NCBI GenBank assembly: GCA_002361775.1
Contig: DETV01000041.1
Span: 1-36,091 of the forward strand
Source: Eubacterium sp. UBA3279
GTDB lineage: Bacteria; Bacillota; Clostridia; Lachnospirales; Lachnospiraceae
Direction: 5' to 3'
Length of the DNA: 36,091 nt
Part shown: piece after piece, positions 1 to 9,148 of the stretch
Layout of the letters: each line of letters opens with the position of its first letter
Numbering within the stretch: position 1 is the stretch's first letter
The notes under the pieces: model-generated
Seen by the model: the letters and a program-made list of their open reading frames with translations, nothing else
Told to the model about the DNA's origin: nothing
Database searches by the model: none
Position numbers and translations under genes: made by a program

Positions 1-57
1 GACCTTTTGACCCTGGCATCATAAAATGAATCTATTTTCACAGAAAGGATCTTAATT

Positions 58-894
58 ATGTCACATACGCCCTATATTGATCTTCACGTCCATTCCAATT
101 GTTCAGACGGCACCTTCAGCCCTTCCCAGCTCGTGGAATATGCGCTGGAGAAAGGTCTGAAGGCCATTGCCCTTACAGATCACGATACCACTGAAGGGAT
201 AGAAGAAGCCCGAGCTGCCGCCCAAAATACCTATTTGCAGGTCATACCGGGCATCGAACTTTCTACCGCCTTTTTGGGCAGAGATATCCATATTCTTGGA
301 TTAAATATCGATCCTGAAAACACTTATTTTCAGGAAAAGATAAAAGCTTTTCAACAGGAACGGGAACAGAGAAACCGGACTATGATTTCCCGTATGCAAA
401 AAGAAGGTCTGCGCATAACCTGGCAGGATATGGCAGACAACTTTCCGGACAGTATATGGACAAGAGCGCATTTTGCCCGTTTTCTTGCGGATACAGGACA
501 GGTTCACACTCTGGCCGAAGCTTTTAATCGTTTTTTAGGGGATCACGCTCCCTGTTTCGTTCCAAGAAATAAAGTAACTCCCTTTGAAGCAGTAAAAATG
601 ATTCATCAGGGAAAGGGGAAAGCAGTTCTTGCCCATCCTCTTCTTTATCATCTGACAGAAGAACAACTGGAAGAACTGGTTCAATCCCTGGTTCAGTCAG
701 GTTTGGATGGTATTGAAGCCATCTATTCCACCAACACCGGCTTGGACGAAGTCCGTATGCGCCAACTGGCAAAAAAATACGGCATTTTCATCACAGGCGG
801 TTCTGATTTTCACGGTTCCAACAAACCCTCCATTGACCTGGGAAAAGGCCGGGGAAATCTGAAAATCCCCGCTTATTTACTGGACAATCTTTAA
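58..894 (+). CDS. PHP-domain metal-dependent phosphoesterase
   Basis: This 278-residue protein is a PHP-domain phosphoesterase of the RNase AM/YciV (TrpH) type. Characterised relatives hydrolyse 3',5'-nucleoside bisphosphates or trim short RNA 5' ends using a trinuclear metal centre. The metal-binding signature is visible in order: DLHVHSNCSDG at residues 9-19, ALTDHDTTEG near 37-46, PGIEL near 64-68, HILGL, AVLAHP near 190 and a C-terminal GGSDFHG. Length fits the stand-alone family, with no polymerase domain. The ATG start has AAAGGA upstream at good spacing. The gene is monocistronic as far as the window shows and converges on the ABC permease gene with only 23 bases between. No signal peptide is seen, so it should be cytoplasmic. 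The exact substrate cannot be told from sequence. Confidence 0.88.
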   Translation: MSHTPYIDLHVHSNCSDGTFSPSQLVEYALEKGLKAIALTDHDTTEGIEEARAAAQNTYLQVIPGIELSTAFLGRDIHILGLNIDPENTYFQEKIKAFQQEREQRNRTMISRMQKEGLRITWQDMADNFPDSIWTRAHFARFLADTGQVHTLAEAFNRFLGDHAPCFVPRNKVTPFEAVKMIHQGKGKAVLAHPLLYHLTEEQLEELVQSLVQSGLDGIEAIYSTNTGLDEVRMRQLAKKYGIFITGGSDFHGSNKPSIDLGKGRGNLKIPAYLLDNL

Positions 895-897
895 TAT

Positions 898-914
898 AAA
901 AACCTGCGGACAGG
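898..914 (-). terminator. weak terminator-like hairpin after the ABC permease gene
   Basis: Just past the permease stop, the minus strand reads CCTG-TCCG-CAGG followed by five T. The stem is only 4 bp, so termination would be inefficient. The space to the convergent PHP gene is too short for anything stronger. Confidence 0.3.
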
Positions 915-917
915 AGG

Positions 918-1796
918 CTATTTCTTCAGAGGATTAATATGTTTCCCTGCCAGATATAATAAAATCACAGAGATTGCCAACTGAACGGCGATGGAAATTT
1001 CCAACATATGTAAAACTCCGAAATTATTGGAATACTCCCCAAAATGATTGCAAATCTGCAGCAGTTCACTGCCGCTGCCCACCTGTCTGCTCAAAAGTCC
1101 AAAATATATTACCAGGGGGTTCAGATAGAGAAGATAAATCCATTTTCCCATATCTACCCCCTCAAAATATCCCATCTGTTCTGCTCTGATCTCCAGTACA
1201 TAATGAGCCCCTGCCAGCAACAACAAAATCCCTGCCGTCAAAATAAGCACGATCACATAGGACATAATAGTTGCCACGGTAGTCTTTCGGATCACCGCGG
1301 AACAAAAAATCCCCACGCTTCCAATAAAAATACCGGAAATCACCAAAATAGCCACCAGTGAAAATAAATCCACCAGCGAAACTCCACCAAAAACCAGGAT
1401 GAGAGAAATCACCGGAAGGGCTGAAAAAGAAACCAAAAATATGAAACTTAAAGAAGCCTCCAGTTTTCCCACCACCACTTTCCATGGACTCAGATGGGTT
1501 GTCAGAAGAATATCCAATGTTTTTCGTTCTCTCTCGATAGCGATTGAGCCGCCTGCGATTCCCGGCACCAAAACGCCGATCATCATAAACAGTGCATACG
1601 CCATCATCATATAACACTGAATGGGAAAACGATACTGTCCGGCTGTCAGGTATTCTTTGGAACCGCCCGTCCCAAAATAAGTGATAACCGCTACTGCCAT
1701 CAGCAAAACATTGACTCCAAATATGATCCAGGTTCCTTTCATAGAACGCATATTACGCTTCATTTCATTTTCCAGTACCGGATTCAATCGAAACAT
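918..1796 (-). CDS. ABC-2 type transporter permease
   Basis: A 292-residue integral membrane protein with six predicted hydrophobic segments (about residues 20-40, 60-80, 105-130, 140-165, 175-197 and 265-285). This is the layout of ABC-2 exporter permeases. The intracellular stretch with IERERKTLDILLTTHLSP, between the second and third segments, matches the conserved coupling region of this family (the ERE..GT/LDILL type). It partners the ATPase encoded immediately upstream: the two reading frames overlap by 32 bases and the permease ribosome site (AGGGGGAG) lies inside the ATPase gene, so they are translationally linked. The final gene of a five-gene unit with a two-component system. Likely substrates are antimicrobial peptides, lipids or other envelope-active compounds, but this is by analogy only. 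Confidence 0.85.
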   Translation of the reverse strand: MFRLNPVLENEMKRNMRSMKGTWIIFGVNVLLMAVAVITYFGTGGSKEYLTAGQYRFPIQCYMMMAYALFMMIGVLVPGIAGGSIAIERERKTLDILLTTHLSPWKVVVGKLEASLSFIFLVSFSALPVISLILVFGGVSLVDLFSLVAILVISGIFIGSVGIFCSAVIRKTTVATIMSYVIVLILTAGILLLLAGAHYVLEIRAEQMGYFEGVDMGKWIYLLYLNPLVIYFGLLSRQVGSGSELLQICNHFGEYSNNFGVLHMLEISIAVQLAISVILLYLAGKHINPLKK

Positions 1797-2730
1797 TCTT
1801 TTCTCCCCCTTTCTCCGGTTCTATCAAACGGAAAAATACGGATTCCAGACTGTTATGTTCCCGAACAAAAGAGGTGATCAGAATATCTGCCTCCACCAGT
1901 TCTTTCATCAGCATGGCTTCTTCCGCTTTACTTCCGCTAAATAATATGGAAATCGTATTTTTATCAATAGAAATTCTGGTAACCAATGGATGATTTTTTA
2001 ACAATTCCAACGCCTTTTCCATATTTTGATATATGGTGATCAAAATTGGATTGGCGCTGTCGATGGAATACATAATATCTTCCATTTCCCCCTGAAGAAT
2101 CATTTTTCCCTGATTGATAATCCCCACATTGGTACACATATCTGACAGTTCTGACAAAATATGAGAACTGATCAGCACCGTGTATCCTTCCTGACAAAGA
2201 TTTTTCAATACGTTTTTGAAAATTCTCCGAGCTCCCGGATCCAGTCCGGAAGCCGGTTCATCCATGACCAGCAACTGAGGGCGATGGATCAGAGCCCGGG
2301 CAAGACATAATCGCTGCTGCATTCCCCGGGATAGCTCATCTACAAAGCGTTCCTCCATCTGAAATAATTCCACCCGATCTAAAACCTCTCTGGCACGTTT
2401 CGTTCCCTCTTTCCCATAAATCCCATAGGAAGAAGCATAAAATTCCAGATATTCCTTTACAGTCAGATTATCATAGACACCAAAAAAATCCGGCACATAT
2501 CCAATCTTACTTTTTAATATCTTTGTATCCCGGTTTCCACAGATTCCATCGATCCAGACATTCCCCCTGGTAGGCTGAAGCAGACCTGAGACGATACGGA
2601 TGGTAGTGGTTTTTCCCGCGCCGTTTGGTCCCACAAATCCATACAGTTCTCCTTTCCTGATGGACATATTTAAACCGTCCAATGCCAGAACCGTATCATA
2701 TTTTTTATATAAATTTTCAATCTGTAGCAT
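1765..2730 (-). CDS. ABC transporter ATP-binding protein
   Basis: A 321-residue ATPase of the DRA/CcmA-like exporter class, longer than a minimal domain. Visible motifs: Walker A GPNGAGKTT near residue 34, Q-loop region around GYVPD, signature LSRGMQQR near residue 133, Walker B LLVMDEPASGLDP near 153-165 and the H-loop ISSHILSE. Residues after about 220 form an extra C-terminal domain typical of ABC-2 exporter ATPases. It is cytoplasmic and binds the permease encoded next. The ATG follows the TAG stop of the 720-residue protein gene by 2 bases, with GGTGGA as ribosome site, so it is in the same transcript. It probably powers export of a compound sensed by the upstream two-component system; the substrate is unknown. 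Confidence 0.93.
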   Translation of the reverse strand: MLQIENLYKKYDTVLALDGLNMSIRKGELYGFVGPNGAGKTTTIRIVSGLLQPTRGNVWIDGICGNRDTKILKSKIGYVPDFFGVYDNLTVKEYLEFYASSYGIYGKEGTKRAREVLDRVELFQMEERFVDELSRGMQQRLCLARALIHRPQLLVMDEPASGLDPGARRIFKNVLKNLCQEGYTVLISSHILSELSDMCTNVGIINQGKMILQGEMEDIMYSIDSANPILITIYQNMEKALELLKNHPLVTRISIDKNTISILFSGSKAEEAMLMKELVEADILITSFVREHNSLESVFFRLIEPEKGGEKNVSIESGTGK

Positions 2731-2732
2731 TT

Positions 2733-4895
2733 CTATTCCACCTTTCCCACTGCCTGCAGGCAGGGAAGCATGCAGGAACGATTTCTTGTATCCAGAGTAT
2801 CCTCCAGAAGATAACGGATTCTCAACACATTCTCTTCTGACAGATATCTTGCAAGATCACTTTGTGTCAGAGGTTCTTTCCAATTTTGAATCTCTTCAAA
2901 ATTCCCTGTTTCCCAACAGTATAAGGCCACATTTCCCTGGAAATGGAAATAATATTTTTCTTCATTATATTCCACATCTTCCAGAATCACCTGCTGCACC
3001 TCTCCCAGAAAATCAAGAGCATAATCGACTGTGGCTTCCCGTCCGTGAATCAGATTAGTTTGTGCGCTGAACTCACTGTTTTGTGATTTTCCGTAGGTTT
3101 CCAGATTGGGACACCAAAGATATGCTCCGTTTTTCCATTCAATATCCACAGGCATCTGAAACAATGCTCTTCCATGAACCATATAACCGGAATCCAACTG
3201 AAAATCATAGTCTGGATTTTCCACAATTGCCAGAAGATATGCCTGCGCATTATTTCCGTTCCGAATTGTTTCCCAGCTTTTCATGGCCATATTATTTTTT
3301 TCATATTTTGGATAATCATAATTTGAAAAATCCATAAAATCTTCCATGAGAAGTTCTATACCGTCATTTCCATAGGAATGAAGGATAATATTGTCGCATA
3401 CGCCAGAACCGCCTGCATCCATATCTCCCAGAACTGCCGCCCGGTTCTGCATGATCAGAATTCCATTTTTCAGATTGTAGTCGGTAGGATTTTTCCAGGT
3501 TCCTTTCAACTGACCGTTCTCTGCAAAAATATCCAGTTGAACATTCTCCTCCTCTGAAACTTTTCTGCTTTTCTCCAACTTAAAGCAATTCTGTGTAAAC
3601 ACAGACATATTTTTCAAAATAACCTTGTTTTTTTCTTCTCCCAGAATAATATTCACCTGTTCCGCTAACTGAGAATTGGCTGATGTCGTTCCTGTGGAGC
3701 CCATATTAGAAGGGAGCAGCTTATAATTTTTATCCAGATATAATTGATATTCATTGTTATAAGGCGCCTGAATCCCCATATTAACTGTCTCTGTCCACAC
3801 ATTATTTTCCTGTTCATAAAGTCCTCGATAACTGATAAAAGGAGCGTGGAGATTTGTACTTTTCCCGATCAGGGCAATCAGTGCCACAAACACCAGAGAA
3901 CACAGGCAGATTCCACCCCAGAGATATTCCTGCTTTTTCTTCTTTTTCAGAATCAGAAAAAATCCGGGACCTACCAGCAGCACATACACCGCCAGAAGCA
4001 GGATATATTTCCCCATAGCCGTACGCTTGCTCACAGGTACATCCACAAGTCCTGTCGTATCCCCAAAGGTATACGTCTGCATCTGCTCCAGATACTGAAT
4101 AAATTCGTCTCGTTGTTCTCCTTCTATAAAATCCTGAAACACCTGAGAAATATCCTGTTCAGGAAATCGTTCCAGATACACTCCTCCGGTTCCCACCCAG
4201 CGATCCAGGGCAAGCTGCTGTTCCGGTTCAAATTCTGTTCCGTGATCCACAATCAGCAGATCCAATTGCATCAGAGCATCAGGATTCGGATAAATGTCTT
4301 CCGCCTTCATGGCAATCGTCTTTACGAAAGCTTCTGAAATATATTCCTGTTCGAAGCTTACCTGCATACCATCCAGTTCTCCAATCCCTTCCTGATCTTC
4401 CGAAATCACTCCCATTAAAATTCTGGAAGTATTTTCTGAAAAATTACAACTGATTTCTTCACTGCTCACCACTTGCGATCCTTCTTTCAGCTCTACCAGA
4501 CAGGTTCCCTCAAACATGGGCAGTTCCAGATAAAAAACTTCTGTTTTTTTCTCACCCTCTTTTAATGTGATATTTTTCTCGTATGTATAAATTTTGTTTT
4601 TACTGTTATTCCAGGGATCAGAATTCATCCATATACTGTTGTATATATCATGGTTTTCTGCCAGAACAGGCACTTCCATCTCTAAAGTCCCATGAAATTC
4701 TCCTCCCTTATTTTCCAGAAAAATCTTCAATGGAAAACAGGCTCCGTTTTTCACATTATTATTAAATCCATATTCCAGACTGATATCCACTGCCCGTTCT
4801 TCTTTTGTCTGGGCGTGTACCGGAAAAACAGGTATGATAATACTGAAAAGCAATACAGCAATTCCTGACAGCCATACGTTTCTTTTACATTTCAT
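2733..4895 (-). CDS. large secreted/membrane protein of unknown function in a TCS-ABC operon
   Basis: I do not recognise a named family. The 720-residue product opens with a clear signal peptide (basic KCKRN, hydrophobic core, VHA cleavage site near residue 28). An extracytoplasmic region follows to about residue 290; it includes a stretch near 213-240 (LDLLIVDHGTEF, then a WVGTGGVYL strand) resembling the catalytically dead glutamine-amidotransferase-like domains of other bacterial membrane proteins. Two hydrophobic helices at about 295-317 and 325-343 flank a KKKKK cytoplasmic patch. A long second extracytoplasmic region (about 344-720) follows. The start overlaps the histidine kinase stop by 11 bases (ATGAAATGTAA), implying coupled translation. 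Between a sensor kinase and an ABC exporter, it may be an accessory that captures or presents the exporter's substrate; that is inference. Confidence 0.75.
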   Translation of the reverse strand: MKCKRNVWLSGIAVLLFSIIIPVFPVHAQTKEERAVDISLEYGFNNNVKNGACFPLKIFLENKGGEFHGTLEMEVPVLAENHDIYNSIWMNSDPWNNSKNKIYTYEKNITLKEGEKKTEVFYLELPMFEGTCLVELKEGSQVVSSEEISCNFSENTSRILMGVISEDQEGIGELDGMQVSFEQEYISEAFVKTIAMKAEDIYPNPDALMQLDLLIVDHGTEFEPEQQLALDRWVGTGGVYLERFPEQDISQVFQDFIEGEQRDEFIQYLEQMQTYTFGDTTGLVDVPVSKRTAMGKYILLLAVYVLLVGPGFFLILKKKKKQEYLWGGICLCSLVFVALIALIGKSTNLHAPFISYRGLYEQENNVWTETVNMGIQAPYNNEYQLYLDKNYKLLPSNMGSTGTTSANSQLAEQVNIILGEEKNKVILKNMSVFTQNCFKLEKSRKVSEEENVQLDIFAENGQLKGTWKNPTDYNLKNGILIMQNRAAVLGDMDAGGSGVCDNIILHSYGNDGIELLMEDFMDFSNYDYPKYEKNNMAMKSWETIRNGNNAQAYLLAIVENPDYDFQLDSGYMVHGRALFQMPVDIEWKNGAYLWCPNLETYGKSQNSEFSAQTNLIHGREATVDYALDFLGEVQQVILEDVEYNEEKYYFHFQGNVALYCWETGNFEEIQNWKEPLTQSDLARYLSEENVLRIRYLLEDTLDTRNRSCMLPCLQAVGKVE

Positions 4896-6015
4896 CCGTC
4901 ACGTCCTCCCCGCTCTGCTTTAATGGCAGCGACACCTCAAACACTGTTCCCTGAAGATCACTTCGCACACCGATTGTTCCGTGATGCAATTGAACAATCT
5001 GTTCCACAATGGCCAGTCCCAGTCCGGTACCTCCTGTATCTTGTGACCTGGACTGTTCCACCCGGTAAAACTTCCGAAACAGATTTCCAATCTCATTTTC
5101 CGGAATCACAAATCCATAATTGATCACCCGTACAATCCCATAATGATTCTTTTTTTCCAGTTCCACTCGGATCAGTTTTCCATCTTTTCCATACTTGACC
5201 GCATTATTTAACAGGTTATCGAAAAGTCTTGCCAGAAGATTCCCGTCTCCTTCCAAAAGCACCTGTTCTTCCTCACAGACAAACTGAGCCTGCAGCCCGA
5301 ATTTTTCAAAACTGGGATAACATTCATCCATAAGCTGTTCCAGGAGTTGTTTCAAATCAAGATTTCCCATATCAAGACTCATTTCCCTGTGTTCCAACTT
5401 GACAAAACCGAATAATTCATTGGTGAGGCTTTCCAGATGCTGCGCTTTTCTATAGGCAATATCCAGATATTTCTGCCGGATCTCCTCACTCAATTCCGGC
5501 TGTTCTTTTACCCAGCCAATATAACCGATAATGGATGTAAGAGGTGTGCGAAGATCATGAGCTACGCTGGAGATCAGATCATTCTTTGTATGTTCTGCCA
5601 TTCTTTCTCTCTCCATAACCTCTTTGATATGTTCCTGCATCTGATTCATGCAGGAAGCAATCTGCCCAAATTCATCTTCTGTCAGCACAGGAATTTCTGT
5701 ATCCAGATTTCCCCGGGCAATATCTTCCACCGCATTGGTAATCACTCTCACATACTTCATATATTTTCGGATAAGATAATAAAATGTAAGAATAAAAACC
5801 AGAAGTCCGATCACCAGCATAATTCCTCCCCGAAAATAGGGGTTCAATCCATCCGGTCCCATCATAGCGCTCCTGTATCCCATAAATCGCAACTGGCCAG
5901 AAATATAACGGATCAAAATTGCAGAAAAAAACTCTGCCCATCCGGTGACCACTGCGCTGATAAAAATATAGAACGCCAGCCGTTCTTCAAAACTTTTAAT
6001 AAATTTAGTTTTCAA
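4885..6015 (-). CDS. sensor histidine kinase (VanS-like)
   Basis: A 376-residue membrane kinase. Two transmembrane helices (about residues 13-36 and 63-85) bracket a very short external loop. A HAMP linker follows (about 86-140), then the H-box with SVAHDLRTPLTS near residue 150, the N-box with NLLNNAVKYG, and the G-box DTGGTGLGLAIVE. The tiny external loop suggests sensing within or at the membrane (an intramembrane-sensing kinase), common where the partner is an ABC exporter. The start is TTG, overlapping the response-regulator stop by 11 bases, with AGGA 7 bases upstream; no better ATG exists in frame near there. It should phosphorylate the regulator encoded just upstream. Confidence 0.93.
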   Translation of the reverse strand: MKTKFIKSFEERLAFYIFISAVVTGWAEFFSAILIRYISGQLRFMGYRSAMMGPDGLNPYFRGGIMLVIGLLVFILTFYYLIRKYMKYVRVITNAVEDIARGNLDTEIPVLTEDEFGQIASCMNQMQEHIKEVMERERMAEHTKNDLISSVAHDLRTPLTSIIGYIGWVKEQPELSEEIRQKYLDIAYRKAQHLESLTNELFGFVKLEHREMSLDMGNLDLKQLLEQLMDECYPSFEKFGLQAQFVCEEEQVLLEGDGNLLARLFDNLLNNAVKYGKDGKLIRVELEKKNHYGIVRVINYGFVIPENEIGNLFRKFYRVEQSRSQDTGGTGLGLAIVEQIVQLHHGTIGVRSDLQGTVFEVSLPLKQSGEDVTDEM

Positions 6016-6706
6016 TTTTATATCCTACCCCCCACACTGTGGTAATGATCTTATCTGCCCTGGTATCGTCTTTCATCTTTCCTCTCAGCCGGCGGATATG
6101 TACCATAACTGTATTATTTGCTTCATATACCTTTTCATTCCATACCTTTTCAAAAATCTCATCTGTGCTGAACACCCGCCCCGGATGAGTAGCCAGAAGA
6201 TAAAGAATATCAAACTCAATAGGAGTAAGTTTTATGCTTTCTCCATCCACAAATACCTGATGAGTTTCTTTGTTTATAGTCAGATTCTTTACCTGTATCA
6301 CCGATGATTCCGGCTTTTTGTCCTGCGCCGGATTCAAATCTCTGTAACGGCGAAGCTGGGATTTTACTCTTGCCATCAGTTCCAGAGGATTAAAGGGTTT
6401 TGTCACATAATCATCAGCTCCCGTTGTCAGCCCCACGATCTTATCCAGCTCCTGTGTCTTTGCGCTGACCATAATAATAGGAACATTATTCGTCTCTCGG
6501 ATTCTACGGCACATTTCCAGTCCGTCAATATTGGGCATCATAATATCTAAAAGAACCAGATCAATTTTCTCATTTTTCATGATTCTTAATCCTTCCTGGG
6601 CGTCGTAAGCCTTTTTTACCTGAAATCCGTCGCTGATCAGATACAATTCCAGCAGATCTGCAATCTCTTTTTCATCGTCTACCACCAAAATTCTTGTTTC
6701 TTCCAT
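6005..6706 (-). CDS. OmpR/VanR-family response regulator
   Basis: A 233-residue two-domain regulator. The receiver domain shows the acidic pair D10-D11, the phospho-acceptor D54 in VLLDIMMP, a T/S position in IIMVSAKT and the conserved K in DDYVTKPFN. The C-terminal winged helix (about residues 130-233) has the PIEFDILYLLATHPGRVFS recognition region and ends VWGVGYKIEN, typical of OmpR/PhoB-type DNA-binding domains. The frame extends 15 codons further upstream, but I chose the internal ATG because GGGAGG lies at ideal distance and it begins the conserved strand. First gene of the five-gene unit; a TATAAT with TG extension and paired GTAA half-sites 11 bp apart sit upstream, consistent with autoregulation. 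Confidence 0.94.
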   Translation of the reverse strand: MEETRILVVDDEKEIADLLELYLISDGFQVKKAYDAQEGLRIMKNEKIDLVLLDIMMPNIDGLEMCRRIRETNNVPIIMVSAKTQELDKIVGLTTGADDYVTKPFNPLELMARVKSQLRRYRDLNPAQDKKPESSVIQVKNLTINKETHQVFVDGESIKLTPIEFDILYLLATHPGRVFSTDEIFEKVWNEKVYEANNTVMVHIRRLRGKMKDDTRADKIITTVWGVGYKIEN

Positions 6707-6767
6707 ATTCTGTCCTCCCGATCCATCTATATTCCTGATTTTAAAATGCATTCATATTACGCTATGA

Positions 6768-6810
6768 ATTATAACATACCTGTTTTCTGAAATCTTTACT
6801 ATCTTCTTAC
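6768..6810 (-). promoter_or_regulatory. promoter and OmpR-type half-sites ahead of the TCS-ABC operon
   Basis: The minus strand has TATAAT at 6768-6773 preceded by TGT, an extended -10. No good -35 is present. Instead two GTAA half-sites exactly 11 bp apart (6796-6799 and 6807-6810) cover the -35 region, the spacing of OmpR-family direct repeats. Activation by the encoded regulator is inferred. The leader to the ATG is about 55 bases. Confidence 0.45.
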
Positions 6811-6859
6811 AAATTTTTTCTCATATAAGAGTTCATTTACAAAAAGACATTTCCAGTGA

Positions 6860-6910
6860 AATAAAAGCAGGCTGCCGTATTCGAACACTTTCATGACGAT
6901 TACGACAGCC
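6860..6910 (-). terminator. Rho-independent terminator after ppk
   Basis: The minus strand has GGCTGTCGTA (6901-6910) pairing with TACGGCAGCC (6870-6879), one G-U pair in ten. A 21-base loop separates them and TGCTTTTATTT follows. It lies about 70 bases past the ppk stop and closes the long folC-to-ppk transcript. Confidence 0.72.
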
Positions 6911-6981
6911 CCCCATAAAACTTATCCTGTTTGGGATCTGTTACACATATTCTGAATTTCCGACTGTTCCATCTTTTTTAA

Positions 6982-9135
6982 TTACTGTAGTTCCTGTTTT
7001 CCCTCTTCATTTGCGGATGGTATAAATACTCTGTGATGTCCGAAATCACCTGATTTTTTATTTCTTTCCACAGCTTCCCGGCAGAAATAATCCTGTGCGC
7101 AGATCAGCGCTTTTCCCCGCTTATCCGGTTTTACATACGTTCCATCTGCCTGAAGCAAATGTGCTTTTGTGTTATCCGAAAGCTGAATATCAAGAATATG
7201 ACAAATCTCTTTTTTCAGTTTTTCATCTTCCACAGGGAAAATAATCTCTACTCGCTTATCCAGATTTCGCGGCATCCAGTCTGCGCTTCCCATATAGATT
7301 TCTTCCTGCCCGTTACTGTAAAAATAGAAAATCCGCGCATGCTCCAGGAAATTTCCCACAATGGAATGCACCGTAATATTTTCACTGATTCCCGGTATTC
7401 CCGTCTTCAGACAGCAGATTCCTCTCACGATCAGTTCAATTTTAACCCCCGCCGCTGAAGCCGCATACAGGGCAGCTATAATATCCCGGTCACAAAGAGA
7501 ATTCATCTTGGCAATAATATGGCCTTTTTGACCTTTTTTAGCATTTTCCGTCTCCATCTCTATCAGATGAAGAAAACGATTTCTCATCCACAGCGGCGCC
7601 ACCACCAGTTTATTCCAGGTGCTGGGTTCTGAGTAACCGGACAACATATTAAACACTGCCGTGGCATCCTGACCTATTTTTTCACTGCAGGTAAACATAC
7701 CACAGTCCGTATACAGTTTTGCAGTGGAATCATTATAATTACCCGTTCCCAGATGAACGTATCTGCGAATACCTTCTTCCTCTTTTCTCACCACCAGAGT
7801 GATCTTGCTGTGGGTTTTCAGTCCCAGAAGTCCATAGATTACGTGACATCCTGCTTTTTCCAGCATTTTTGCCCACACAATGTTATGTTCTTCATCAAAA
7901 CGGGCTTTCAGTTCCACCAGTACAGACACCTGTTTTCCGTTTTCTGCCGCCTGTGCCAGCGCTGCAATAATCGGCGAATTGCCGCTTACCCGGTACAAAG
8001 TCTGTTTAATCGCCAATACATCCGGGTCCTTCGCCGCTTTTTTCACAAAATCCACAACCGGATCAAAGGTATAATAAGGATGATGGAGGAAAATATCTCC
8101 CTTACGGATATTGTTGAAAATATCCTCCTCGTTTTGCAGAGCCGGTATGGGCTGCGGAGTATACTTCGGCGTCTTATATTCCTCAAATCCATCCAATCCG
8201 TATAACTTCATCAAAAACGTAAGATCCAAGGGTCCATGAATGGGGAAAATGTCCTCATCTTTAATGTCAAATTCTTTTTTCAGGATATCTCTCAGTCTGG
8301 GGTCCATATCTGCCTCTGCTTCCAGACGGATCACCTCACCCCACTGCCGTTTCTTTAGCTGTTTCTGAATCTCTTTCAAAAGATCTGCCGCCTCATCTTC
8401 ATCAATAGTCAGATCCGCATTTCTCATGATCCGATAAGGATGAGTACATACCACATCATAACTTAAAAACAGTTTTCCAATATTTCTCTCAATAATTTCT
8501 TCCAGAAGAATAATCTGACGTTCCCCGTTTTTCCCCTGAGGAAGTTCTACAAAACGGGGCAGCACCGACGGCACCTGAACTGTGGCAAATTCCAGCACCT
8601 CTTTATTTTTCTTACTTTCTTTCTTACGGATCAAAGATCCCAGATTCAGTGTTTTATTCCGGATCAGAGGAAACGGACGGGAGGAATCCATGGCCATGGG
8701 AGTAAGCACAGGATAAATATTTTCTTCAAAATATGCATCCACGAATTCTCCCTGCTCTTTCGTCAGTTCCTCATGTTTTCCGATTACGGTAAGACCAATC
8801 TTTTTCAACGCCGGAAGAAGGGATCTGGCGTATACCCGATACTGTTCTTCCACCAGATTATGAGTCTGAACACTGATGTGACGAAGCTGTACCTTAGGAG
8901 ACATTCCTGCTATATCCGGTTTCTCATATCCGGCATGAACCATATCCTTAAGAGAAGCCACTCGAACCATAAAAAATTCATCCAGATTTGATGAGGTAAT
9001 ACTCAAAAATTTCAGACGCTCAAACAGAGGAATCTGCTTATCTTTCGCTTCTCCCAGAATTCTTTCATCAAATCCCAGCCAGCTCAACTCTCTGTTCCAG
9101 AAATATTCCGGTTTTTTGTATTCTGTATAATCCAT
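6982..9135 (-). CDS. ppk: polyphosphate kinase
   Basis: A 717-residue PPK1-type kinase that reversibly transfers the terminal phosphate of ATP to polyphosphate. Domains run in the family order: N-terminal helical domain beginning YFNRELSW-like (here YFWNRELSWLGFDERIL), head domain, then two phospholipase-D-like catalytic domains. The phospho-acceptor histidine is H442 in LGLKTHSKITL; the second conserved histidine is H599 in EHARIFYFYSNG, with the nearby GSADWMPRNLDKRVE signature. Length is normal (E. coli PPK has 688). The ATG is preceded by GGAGGGAGG, 13 bases past the ppx stop region, so ppx and ppk are co-transcribed, giving paired synthesis and breakdown of polyphosphate. Cytoplasmic or membrane-associated. 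Confidence 0.97.
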   Translation of the reverse strand: MDYTEYKKPEYFWNRELSWLGFDERILGEAKDKQIPLFERLKFLSITSSNLDEFFMVRVASLKDMVHAGYEKPDIAGMSPKVQLRHISVQTHNLVEEQYRVYARSLLPALKKIGLTVIGKHEELTKEQGEFVDAYFEENIYPVLTPMAMDSSRPFPLIRNKTLNLGSLIRKKESKKNKEVLEFATVQVPSVLPRFVELPQGKNGERQIILLEEIIERNIGKLFLSYDVVCTHPYRIMRNADLTIDEDEAADLLKEIQKQLKKRQWGEVIRLEAEADMDPRLRDILKKEFDIKDEDIFPIHGPLDLTFLMKLYGLDGFEEYKTPKYTPQPIPALQNEEDIFNNIRKGDIFLHHPYYTFDPVVDFVKKAAKDPDVLAIKQTLYRVSGNSPIIAALAQAAENGKQVSVLVELKARFDEEHNIVWAKMLEKAGCHVIYGLLGLKTHSKITLVVRKEEEGIRRYVHLGTGNYNDSTAKLYTDCGMFTCSEKIGQDATAVFNMLSGYSEPSTWNKLVVAPLWMRNRFLHLIEMETENAKKGQKGHIIAKMNSLCDRDIIAALYAASAAGVKIELIVRGICCLKTGIPGISENITVHSIVGNFLEHARIFYFYSNGQEEIYMGSADWMPRNLDKRVEIIFPVEDEKLKKEICHILDIQLSDNTKAHLLQADGTYVKPDKRGKALICAQDYFCREAVERNKKSGDFGHHRVFIPSANEEGKQELQ

Positions 9136-9148
9136 AATATCCTCCCTC

